IMG/VR virus record: IMGVR_UViG_3300042518_001688
Location: 19,409 to 83,408 of that record
Strand: one strand, 5' to 3'
DNA length: 64,000 nt
Origin: a virus
A model generated the notes under the pieces. It worked only from the letters and a program-made list of their open reading frames with translations, did no database searches and was not told where the DNA came from. Positions 24,253-30,576 of this stretch are shown here, piece by piece; within the stretch, counting starts at the first letter, position 1, and each line of letters opens with the position of its first letter. A program made the translations under genes and the position numbers.

Positions 24253-25629
24253 ATGCAAATAATCACTACAAGCAATACCCTAGAGATAGGTGTCAAAGCA
24301 TCTGAATTTAAGTTAGAATCTCAGATCGTAAGTTCCAGCAACACGGAAATCGGTAATTTCTCAACTGCACCAACCCAAGAACTGCATCAAAAAGATAAAG
24401 AACCTGCATCAACTAGGGAGGAGGATGCTATGAAGCTCCTGTCCCGGTTAGTATCAGGTCAAGAAATCTGGGTCAAGAATCGCAAGGGTGAGTTTTTGGC
24501 ATTTGATGGTGCGATCGCGGATGTCGAGTTTTGTGATACTGGCAAAATGGAGCAAGTGTGTGGACTTGATATTTCCTTAGTCCCAGAAAGACCAATTAAC
24601 CCCACAGAGTCCGATATCCTGGAATTTATTCAATCTTTTGCAACCTCTGTTTGCGATTCTCAAATAGCTGAAGCATTGGATTTGGTTGAGATTCAGGTGA
24701 GGGGATTCGCTAGAAATCTGATTGGATTTGGTTTAATCTCATCTTTTGTAGATCAAGAAGGTGATACTTGGTATTCTGCTAAGTCTGCTGCGGCTGAAGT
24801 CTGCAAGGATATGGAGGAGATTGCTAAAGTTCGAGTCGAACTTAATGGAAATCCAGTCGTTGATGACGTATTTTTGTCAGCAGGTGATTTGGATATTGAG
24901 ATTGAACTCCAGTCAGTTGACCTACCGTTTACCGATTATGACGATAGCGAAGTACCTTTAACTAAAGACCAAGCAAGATCAATAGTTGATGAAATAAACC
25001 ACGATATTGTCGAGCTAAAAGGAATTGTTGGGCGCACAAGAGATGGAGTTAGAATCAATATTCAAACCCTAGATAGTGGGAAGGGCTATTTAGCTCTGGG
25101 CTTTGAGAATATGTCAGCCTTGTTTGAATCTGATTTATTCGCCGAGTCCCGTTCTACCTGCCAAAAAGAATGGCAGGTAGGTAGGGTAGAGAAAGCTTTA
25201 GGAAAGGATACAGGTACTTTGGTTCTGGAGCATGGCTTAAAACTATTTCCTGTTTTTAAGAAAAAACCTGAGAAACTGGAAGAAGTTTATCAAGCAGCCG
25301 TTGAGGAGGCAGGTACGGAATCTGATTTAAACGCTCGGTGTATTCGGGATGCGATCGCCCAAGTTGCCCCAGAACTTAAGCCTAAATCCAAGGCTAAGAG
25401 TAAAGTTGTTCAAGATGGTGGTTCGCGTCGCTTTGATGTGGTTCTACCTGGGATGAAGATCCAGATACAGAACGACGATACTATTCATGATTTACTGGAA
25501 TTAGACCGACCAGTGGAAGAAGTTATTTGTCAGGGAGCGATTGAGTTGATTATGGAAATGATGGGCTTTACGCTTCGTGAGGATGCGATCGCTCACCTTG
25601 TTGAGAGAGAGAAAAATAAAAACTGCTAA
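24253..25629 (+). CDS. hypothetical protein, 458 aa
   Basis: Monocistronic, with its own promoter, structured leader and terminator. The first 60 residues are Ser/Thr-rich and probably disordered. Residues 115-165 look like a winged helix (ILEFIQSFATSVCDSQIAEA … VRGFARNLIGFGLI). Residues 255-340 may form a separate domain, and a Lys-rich linker (LKPKSKAKSKVV) precedes a C-terminal domain. I do not recognise the family; a partition or transcription role is possible but unproven. Confidence 0.6.
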   Translation: MQIITTSNTLEIGVKASEFKLESQIVSSSNTEIGNFSTAPTQELHQKDKEPASTREEDAMKLLSRLVSGQEIWVKNRKGEFLAFDGAIADVEFCDTGKMEQVCGLDISLVPERPINPTESDILEFIQSFATSVCDSQIAEALDLVEIQVRGFARNLIGFGLISSFVDQEGDTWYSAKSAAAEVCKDMEEIAKVRVELNGNPVVDDVFLSAGDLDIEIELQSVDLPFTDYDDSEVPLTKDQARSIVDEINHDIVELKGIVGRTRDGVRINIQTLDSGKGYLALGFENMSALFESDLFAESRSTCQKEWQVGRVEKALGKDTGTLVLEHGLKLFPVFKKKPEKLEEVYQAAVEEAGTESDLNARCIRDAIAQVAPELKPKSKAKSKVVQDGGSRRFDVVLPGMKIQIQNDDTIHDLLELDRPVEEVICQGAIELIMEMMGFTLREDAIAHLVEREKNKNC

Positions 25630-25633
25630 TGAG

Positions 25634-25663
25634 AAAGCCCCGACCGTTCGGGGCTTATTTTTG
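25634..25663 (+). terminator. rho-independent terminator
   Basis: AAGCCCCGA and TCGGGGCTT pair around CCGT or similar, followed by ATTTTTG. It ends the 24253 gene. Confidence 0.85.
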
Positions 25664-25678
25664 TAAACAATCTGTTAA

Positions 25679-26044
25679 CTACTGTCTTGCTATTAAATAG
25701 CTTTCAAAAAAGCGATGAAGTTGCTCTGTCGTATTTATTTCTGTTTCCCACAAGTAAGGGAATAGTTTGCTCTGATCTCCTGGGTCGAAATCAATACTAA
25801 ATTCTGGATTGTGGCAGACAATTAATTTGTTCTGACGTGGCATCAAAACAATTTCATATCTTTTCCCTTTTTTGTAGCCAACATATTGATCTCTCTGAAT
25901 GAAAACTAACTCTGTGAAATCATCTAAATAGTCTCTTGCGAGAGAATATAGATCGGAAGAATCGCCTATTACCTTGATATCAGTTGACAAGATATTAGGA
26001 ATCCCATCAATAACTTCTACTATTTGATTTATACAGAATTTCAT
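25679..26044 (-). CDS. hypothetical protein, 121 aa
   Basis: ATG 26044 overlaps the preceding stop as ATGA and follows AGAGGAAAG. The product is beta-rich and acidic (KLIVCHNPEFSIDFDPGDQS). No family recognised. Confidence 0.6.
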   Translation of the reverse strand: MKFCINQIVEVIDGIPNILSTDIKVIGDSSDLYSLARDYLDDFTELVFIQRDQYVGYKKGKRYEIVLMPRQNKLIVCHNPEFSIDFDPGDQSKLFPYLWETEINTTEQLHRFFESYLIARQ

Positions 26045-26355
26045 ACTTTCCTCTTTTTCTTTTCTTGGTATCGTTTGCACCTGATTGATTCTACACTTCG
26101 TCCCGTTTCCTGTGCTGCGAAAAATGCCTCTCCTTTTTTGCCAATTCCAGCGATCGCTAACTCCACTTCCTTTTGTGAGTAATGGTTAAATGTTTTCTTG
26201 GGTTTCAACCCCAACTTCCCCATCAACCATTTCATCTGTTGATACCTGCACCCTACTTTGCGACTTAATTCCGCTATTGGGATTATTTGATGATGTGCCT
26301 TGATGTAGGTTATTTCATCTTCAGTCCAGCGACGTACATTTTCCCTGGTTCTCAT
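26041..26355 (-). CDS. Myb/SANT-like DNA-binding protein, 104 aa
   Basis: The start VRRWTEDEITYIKAHHQIIP with IAELSRKVGCRYQQMK is a SANT/Myb-type helix-turn-helix, and a second similar unit follows (YSQKEVELAIAGIG … RSVESIRCKRYQ). The end is basic (KKKRKV). Overlaps both neighbours as ATGA. Probably a regulator of the element. Confidence 0.65.
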   Translation of the reverse strand: MRTRENVRRWTEDEITYIKAHHQIIPIAELSRKVGCRYQQMKWLMGKLGLKPKKTFNHYSQKEVELAIAGIGKKGEAFFAAQETGRSVESIRCKRYQEKKKRKV

Positions 26356-26744
26356 GTCGCCACCTGGATTTTTAGTTGTATGTAATTTACCTCATATCCA
26401 TGCTCTCTTTCTAGCACTTTGAGAGCATCTTTGATGTGGTAGGACATCTGCCCAAACCATTTAGGACAAGGCGATTCTCCCATTAAGTCACAATATGAGT
26501 CATGAGCTTCCATCGCATCCAAAATACTGGTCTTAATATCAAACGCCAATCGGTTCAGTTTCTCCTTGACTCGATTTTTTGTAGTTGTACTAGAATCGTT
26601 CCACCAGATACTATTCTCAATTTCTATGTATGATTTCGATAGCGCGATCGCAGCAGTCAGATGTAATTTGATATCTGCCAATAATTCGTGTTCCACTTTG
26701 AGGTGATTATTGGCAACAACTAAAGCGGCATTTGTTATTACCAT
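26352..26744 (-). CDS. hypothetical helical protein, 130 aa
   Basis: Mostly alpha-helical (DIKLHLTAAIALSKSYIEIE). Its start overlaps the upstream stop as TAATG. No family recognised. Confidence 0.55.
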   Translation of the reverse strand: MVITNAALVVANNHLKVEHELLADIKLHLTAAIALSKSYIEIENSIWWNDSSTTTKNRVKEKLNRLAFDIKTSILDAMEAHDSYCDLMGESPCPKWFGQMSYHIKDALKVLEREHGYEVNYIQLKIQVAT

Positions 26745-27007
26745 TACGCCACCTTTTCCCTGATGCTTGTTAATATCAAATCTTTAACGAACTTTTGGTG
26801 AGCGCACATTCTATATTTGTCCCCCCAATGTGACCACTCGCATTCGCATCTTTCTCTGGGATCTGGAGCGTAAGGTCTTACCGTGTATCGGTTCTCTCTA
26901 GTAACCTTTTCCTCTCCTTGGAAATGTTGACTGAGGACTACAAACTCAGGGTATCCTTGCTCATTTGTGAGCCACCCATCTAACTGTATTTTTCTTTCTT
27001 TTTTCAT
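26744..27007 (-). CDS. SWIM-like zinc-finger protein, 87 aa
   Basis: The C-terminal half has C-x-C … C-x-H spacing (CECEWSHWGDKYRMCAHQKF) resembling a SWIM zinc finger. ATG 27007 is preferred, with AGG of a CTGGCAGGT leader eight bases upstream; GTG 27016 is too close to that leader. First gene of the minus-strand operon divergent from parA. Confidence 0.55.
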   Translation of the reverse strand: MKKERKIQLDGWLTNEQGYPEFVVLSQHFQGEEKVTRENRYTVRPYAPDPRERCECEWSHWGDKYRMCAHQKFVKDLILTSIREKVA

Positions 27008-27044
27008 ATTAAGCACCTGCCAGCACTGAGAACAGTATATATTA

Positions 27045-27064
27045 ATTTACGATAAAATGTAAAT
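27045..27064. promoter_or_regulatory. inverted repeat upstream of parA, candidate partition operator
   Basis: ATTTAC (27045-27050) and GTAAAT (27059-27064) flank eight bases. Related GTAAA/TTTAC words occur at 27075-27090 and around 28126-28155, so these may be centromere-like or operator sites for the ribbon-helix-helix partner of ParA. Confidence 0.4.
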
Positions 27065-27104
27065 ACTTTTTTGCAATTAACGGTAAAAGTGGTATTCTGG
27101 AAGC

Positions 27105-27761
27105 ATGAAAATATCACTACTCTCCCAAAAAGGGGGTGTCGGTAAAACCACGCTGTCAATCCACCTGTGTCACGCTCTGTCGCTCAAAGGGTTTAACCCA
27201 ATTTTGATAGACAGCGATCCTCAAGGATCTTCCTTGGACTGGTCATTAAGGAGGCAAGGGGAAAGATTGTTTCCAGTGGTTGCACTTGACCGCCCCATTA
27301 TCCATAAAGAGTTACCCAGTTTAATGAGGAGTTACAATTTTGCCGTAATTGATGGTGCGCCCAGGTTATCTAGCTTGACTCGCTCGGCAATCATGGCATC
27401 TGACCTGATTGTTATTCCTGTACAGCCCAGTCCCTTGGACGTTTGGGCGATACATGAAGTTATTGAGCTTATCAAGGAAATACCAGAGGATATCCTGAAT
27501 GAAAACCTAAAAACTGTGTTTTTGGTTTCTCGGAAAATCGTGAATACTGCGATCGCTAGAGATTTCCTGGAGGTGTTAGCTACCTACGATATTCCTATCC
27601 TCAACTCACAAATTGCTCAACGGGTTGTGTTTGCCGAAAGCCTTGCTTCAGGTAGCACGGTTTTAGAAGTAGCACCATTCACTCAAGCAGCTAATGAAAT
27701 TAGACAACTTTGTAAGGAGATATTGACGTATGGCGACGAAGAAAGTGCCAATCACGATTAG
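27105..27761 (+). CDS. parA: ParA-family partition ATPase
   Basis: The 218-residue protein has the deviant Walker A KGGVGKT (9-15), the DSDPQGS segment and Walker B VIDGAPR. It lacks an N-terminal helix-turn-helix, so it is a type Ib ParA. These ATPases segregate low-copy plasmids and phage-plasmids with a small centromere-binding protein, here the overlapping gene at 27730. ATG 27105 has only a weak ribosome-binding site. Confidence 0.88.
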   Translation: MKISLLSQKGGVGKTTLSIHLCHALSLKGFNPILIDSDPQGSSLDWSLRRQGERLFPVVALDRPIIHKELPSLMRSYNFAVIDGAPRLSSLTRSAIMASDLIVIPVQPSPLDVWAIHEVIELIKEIPEDILNENLKTVFLVSRKIVNTAIARDFLEVLATYDIPILNSQIAQRVVFAESLASGSTVLEVAPFTQAANEIRQLCKEILTYGDEESANHD

Positions 27762-28116
27762 TCCATCGGTGGCGATGAGAAGTCAACTTAGTCAAGCTGA
27801 TGAATGGGTTAACGAAAAAGATAGTGGGATGAAGAATTTTACTTTCTTTATCCCTGCTGCAATGAAAAAGAGGTTAGATATCTTGGCGGTCAATAAAGAA
27901 GTGCCTATGAAATCGTTGATAGTTGATGCGGTGGCAGGTGATTTATCTTTGTTGGGTGAAATTTCCTCTTATCCACTACCACCAAAAACCAAGAAGATAT
28001 CTATTAACAATATTCCTGCTGATCTTCACTCTAAGCTCAAAACCTTTGCCATTGAAAGGGGTGTGAGTATGCAGGATATTCTTATTCATTTGATTCAGGA
28101 TATTTTGAAAAAATAG
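27730..28116 (+). CDS. ribbon-helix-helix partition partner (ParG-like)
   Basis: The 128-residue protein overlaps parA by 32 bases and starts behind AAGGAG. It has two short regions of ribbon-helix-helix character: NFTFFIPAAMKKRLDILAVN (about 36-55) and ISINNIPADLHSKLKTFAIE (95-114) with a following helix. The combination is expected for a centromere-binding protein that partners a type Ib ParA. Two such domains in tandem are less common than one. Confidence 0.65.
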   Translation: MATKKVPITISPSVAMRSQLSQADEWVNEKDSGMKNFTFFIPAAMKKRLDILAVNKEVPMKSLIVDAVAGDLSLLGEISSYPLPPKTKKISINNIPADLHSKLKTFAIERGVSMQDILIHLIQDILKK

Positions 28117-28145
28117 TTGCAGGTTGCGGTATTTACCGCTATACT
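28117..28145 (+). promoter_or_regulatory. promoter with palindromic operator before the accessory operon
   Basis: TTGCAG (28117-28122), 17 bases, TATACT (28140-28145). The spacer contains the perfect palindrome GCGGTATTTACCGC (28126-28139), well placed for repression. Confidence 0.6.
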
Positions 28146-28175
28146 GTAAATAGTAAACAAAAGGGCTGGCAGGTC

Positions 28176-28229
28176 ATGAATCAAGATTATATTCCGCATC
28201 GTGGTAGTGGCAGAAAGGGGGCTGAATAA
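28176..28229 (+). CDS. leader peptide, 17 aa, coupled to the ASCH gene
   Basis: ATG 28176 follows AAAAGGGCTGGCAGGTC, the motif also found before the gene at 23754. The frame encodes MNQDYIPHRGSGRKGAE and its TAA overlaps the next start as TAATG. It is too short to judge function and could mainly serve translational coupling. Confidence 0.4.
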   Translation: MNQDYIPHRGSGRKGAE

Positions 28230-28777
28230 TGAAGGGAAAGCCAATTTCATTTAGTCCTGCGATGGTGCAAGCTATCCAAGAAAATAGAAAAACACAGACC
28301 AGAAGGATAGCTAACAATCTCGGAAAACCACCTTACGAGAAAAGCGATCGCTTGTGGGTTCAGGAGAACTACCGTCTATCAAAAGACGGAGATAAATACT
28401 GGTGTGAGTATGACGACGGCGCGAAAAAGTTAGTTAATTTAAGCACGGCTGAATTAACTAAATTGAGGAAACGGAAAACGCCACACTTCAAAAAGCAACC
28501 AGGAAGATTCATGTATCGCTCTTGTAGTCGCATCTTATTGGAAGTGACAGACGTTTATAGTGAGCAATTGCAGAATATTTCTGATGAAGATGCGATCGCA
28601 GAGGGGATTGAGAAAATCAGCGAAACACAATACAGGAATTATGTAGAAACGACATATCCTTTAGTGTATCCTTTTGCTTCATTTCATAGTCTATGGCAGT
28701 CAATTTATGGTGCTAAATCTTGGCTAGATAATCCTTTTGTTTGGGTGATTAAGTTTAAGCAGTTGGAGGCGAACTAA
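28229..28777 (+). CDS. ASCH-domain phage protein
   Basis: The pattern PISFSPAMVQAIQENRKTQT with RR, then DRLWVQENYRL, CSRILLEVTDVYSEQLQNIS with DEDAIAEGI and WLDNPFVWVIKF is that of phage ASCH-domain proteins. The fold binds RNA or modified nucleotides. It starts the plus-strand accessory operon ending at the terminator near 30446. Confidence 0.8.
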   Translation: MKGKPISFSPAMVQAIQENRKTQTRRIANNLGKPPYEKSDRLWVQENYRLSKDGDKYWCEYDDGAKKLVNLSTAELTKLRKRKTPHFKKQPGRFMYRSCSRILLEVTDVYSEQLQNISDEDAIAEGIEKISETQYRNYVETTYPLVYPFASFHSLWQSIYGAKSWLDNPFVWVIKFKQLEAN

Positions 28778-29037
28778 TGGAAGATATCGCTTACAAAATC
28801 GCAATGCTTGAAACTGAGGTTTTGTTTTACAAGATGATGACCGGATGCTTGGCTAAAACTTTGGCCACAGATGAAAATGATGTAGTTGACAAAGAGTTGT
28901 ACAGGCAAATTCAAGTTAATGCGTCCAATCATGTGGTTGTCTTGATAAATCAAGATTCTGGTAAGGCTCAAGATTGGGTTAACAGAAATGTTTTTGACTT
29001 TCGGACAAAGATTGATATGGAGATGAAAAATGATTGA
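28777..29037 (+). CDS. hypothetical protein, 86 aa
   Basis: Start overlaps the ASCH stop as TAATG. Helical N-terminus (KIAMLETEVLFYKMMTG). No family recognised. Confidence 0.6.
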   Translation: MEDIAYKIAMLETEVLFYKMMTGCLAKTLATDENDVVDKELYRQIQVNASNHVVVLINQDSGKAQDWVNRNVFDFRTKIDMEMKND

Positions 29038-29341
29038 CAATCAATTAATATCTGACAACTTCCTTTTATCCCCAATGGGTAAACCAGAGACATCTGGATA
29101 TAAAGAATTTGATGACGAGTACAGAGGATGGAGGATTTGGCTTGATTGTCCCAATGGCGGAATATTGGCGGTTGATATTCTTCATTATGAACGGGGTCTG
29201 TGGTTAGGTTGCTCTACTTGTGAAAAGTTTGATTATGATGACGATGAAGGTATTGTTAATTATGCAAAAGAAATAATTGACAAAATAGAATCTTTTCTGG
29301 ATGGACTGTCTGGTCAATTATCGTTGCTTGAGGTGGTGTAA
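29030..29341 (+). CDS. hypothetical acidic protein, 103 aa
   Basis: Overlaps its neighbours by eight bases and one base. Acidic and aromatic-rich (WRIWLDCPNGGILAVDILHY, CEKFDYDDDEG). No family recognised. Confidence 0.6.
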   Translation: MIDNQLISDNFLLSPMGKPETSGYKEFDDEYRGWRIWLDCPNGGILAVDILHYERGLWLGCSTCEKFDYDDDEGIVNYAKEIIDKIESFLDGLSGQLSLLEVV

Positions 29342-29544
29342 TGAAGATTGAAGTTAACGCAAATGGATGGCTAATGATTGATTTTGGTTTCCTAGAAATC
29401 AATTCCAGTGGAAGACAAGAAGGTGAGTACCCATTTGGCTGGTTTGATGTTAATTTCTATTATTTTCATCCCACAACCAAAATAGTAAAAAGGTTGATTT
29501 TTACAAAGCCTGTGTTAAGTGACAACAGTAATCCGCCGTTTTGA
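29341..29544 (+). CDS. hypothetical protein, 67 aa
   Basis: Start overlaps the previous stop as TAATG. Beta-rich with several Phe and Trp (WLMIDFGFLEINSSG, WFDVNFYYFHPTTK). No family recognised. Confidence 0.55.
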   Translation: MKIEVNANGWLMIDFGFLEINSSGRQEGEYPFGWFDVNFYYFHPTTKIVKRLIFTKPVLSDNSNPPF

Positions 29545-29622
29545 TTTTTGGAAAATATGCGATCGCCTTTATTCAGTTAGAGCGATGCAGTTAAAAAGCA
29601 ACGTAATTTAGGAGTGGTTAAA

Positions 29623-29829
29623 ATGCGCGATGAATTGAAAGAAACTGTTGAAACTTTGGTAAATGAAATTCTTGACTACGAAAGTGATACTTTTTCTAGT
29701 GGAGCTAACGTAGTCACCAGAAAAGAAGCTGAACACATGGCGGCACAAGTGATCAGTAATTGCTTTGATAAATACGATGGATATTGTGTACAGGATTTAC
29801 TGGACAATATTAGGGGAGAAGAAGATTAA
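29623..29829 (+). CDS. hypothetical acidic protein, 68 aa
   Basis: ATG 29623 with GGAG nine bases upstream is preferred over GTG 29614. The product is acidic and helical (LKETVETLVNEILDYESD). No family recognised. Confidence 0.55.
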   Translation: MRDELKETVETLVNEILDYESDTFSSGANVVTRKEAEHMAAQVISNCFDKYDGYCVQDLLDNIRGEED

Positions 29830-29854
29830 TCTTGTAGGTTTATCGAAATGAAAT

Positions 29855-29916
29855 AAATATGCGATCGCAATTATTAAAGCGATCGCACATAAGGAGAATT
29901 ATGAAGAAACCAATAG
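29855..29916 (+). repeat. copy 1 of a 62-base duplicated start module
   Basis: Identical to 30167-30228. It contains two HIP1 octamers, the AAGGAG ribosome-binding site, the ATG and the first five codons (MKKPI). Confidence 0.85.
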
Positions 29917-30137
29917 CAATGAGACAGTATAGGTTAACTATCGTACCTTACGACAATAACGCTAGAAAAATCTGTGAGAGATTAAATGATATTTGGGGTC
30001 ATGGCGTTTTCCGTGAGTGCCGTAATGATAATGAGATATCACACCTTGGGTATCTTAAATGGGATGATTGGGAAAGTGATATCGCTAAGATTCAAAAAGA
30101 TTTTCCCGATATCAAAATCCAAGTAGAAATTGATTAG
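29901..30137 (+). CDS. hypothetical protein, 78 aa
   Basis: AAGGAG eight bases before ATG 29901 sets the start. After the shared MKKPI the product reads AMRQYRLTIVPYDNNARKI and continues as a small alpha/beta protein. No family recognised. Confidence 0.55.
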   Translation: MKKPIAMRQYRLTIVPYDNNARKICERLNDIWGHGVFRECRNDNEISHLGYLKWDDWESDIAKIQKDFPDIKIQVEID

Positions 30138-30166
30138 TTTGGCAACAAGATAGTTTCCCATCTAGA

Positions 30167-30228
30167 AAATATGCGATCGCAATTATTAAAGCGATCGCAC
30201 ATAAGGAGAATTATGAAGAAACCAATAG
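30167..30228 (+). repeat. copy 2 of a 62-base duplicated start module
   Basis: Identical to 29855-29916 but joined to a different coding sequence. A degenerate third copy with HIP1 and AAGGAG lies at 30368-30419. Confidence 0.85.
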
Positions 30229-30356
30229 TCATCGTTTGTGAAGTGCCTGGTGAAGACCCAAGGGTAGTTATAAAGTTCGATGATTACCAAGAAGCCGTTA
30301 ATCATCTAGCAATGCTGAATCAAGAAACAAACACCAATCCTTATAGAATTTTCTGA
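30213..30356 (+). CDS. hypothetical protein, 47 aa
   Basis: Starts at ATG 30213 in the duplicated module. The product continues VIVCEVPGEDPRVVIKFDDY and then a short helix. No family recognised. Confidence 0.5.
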   Translation: MKKPIVIVCEVPGEDPRVVIKFDDYQEAVNHLAMLNQETNTNPYRIF

Positions 30357-30367
30357 TTGATGTTGAT

Positions 30368-30434
30368 ATGCGATCGCGCAAATACGATCAAACACAGGAA
30401 TAAGGAGAACAATAAAATGCAATCAGTAACTTGA
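30368..30434 (+). other. degenerate third start module with a 5-codon frame
   Basis: A HIP1-like word, AAGGAG and ATG (30417) are followed by only five codons and TGA. It looks like a start module whose coding part was lost. Confidence 0.45.
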
Positions 30435-30445
30435 TAAGTATAATT

Positions 30446-30474
30446 AAAGGAGTAATTGATTACTCCTTTTTTTA
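30446..30474 (+). terminator. rho-independent terminator of the accessory operon
   Basis: AAAGGAGTAA (30446-30455) and TTACTCCTTT (30460-30469) with a 4-base loop, then a T-run. Confidence 0.85.
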
Positions 30475-30576
30475 TTAATTAACCTTGTAGATCCAATAAT
30501 GGGAAATATTGAAATATGGGATCAGATAAGAAATGACTCGAACTTGGGGAATCACAAGAGAAATTAATTAATATTT

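Noticed and set aside
24829-24841. GTTCGAGTCGAAC in the 24253 gene as an operator
   Set aside because: It lies deep in coding sequence; counted as a motif copy but not called a regulatory site.
29855-30228. Duplicated HIP1-rich blocks as a CRISPR array
   Set aside because: Only two exact copies, each with a start codon and joined to coding sequence, with no regular spacers.
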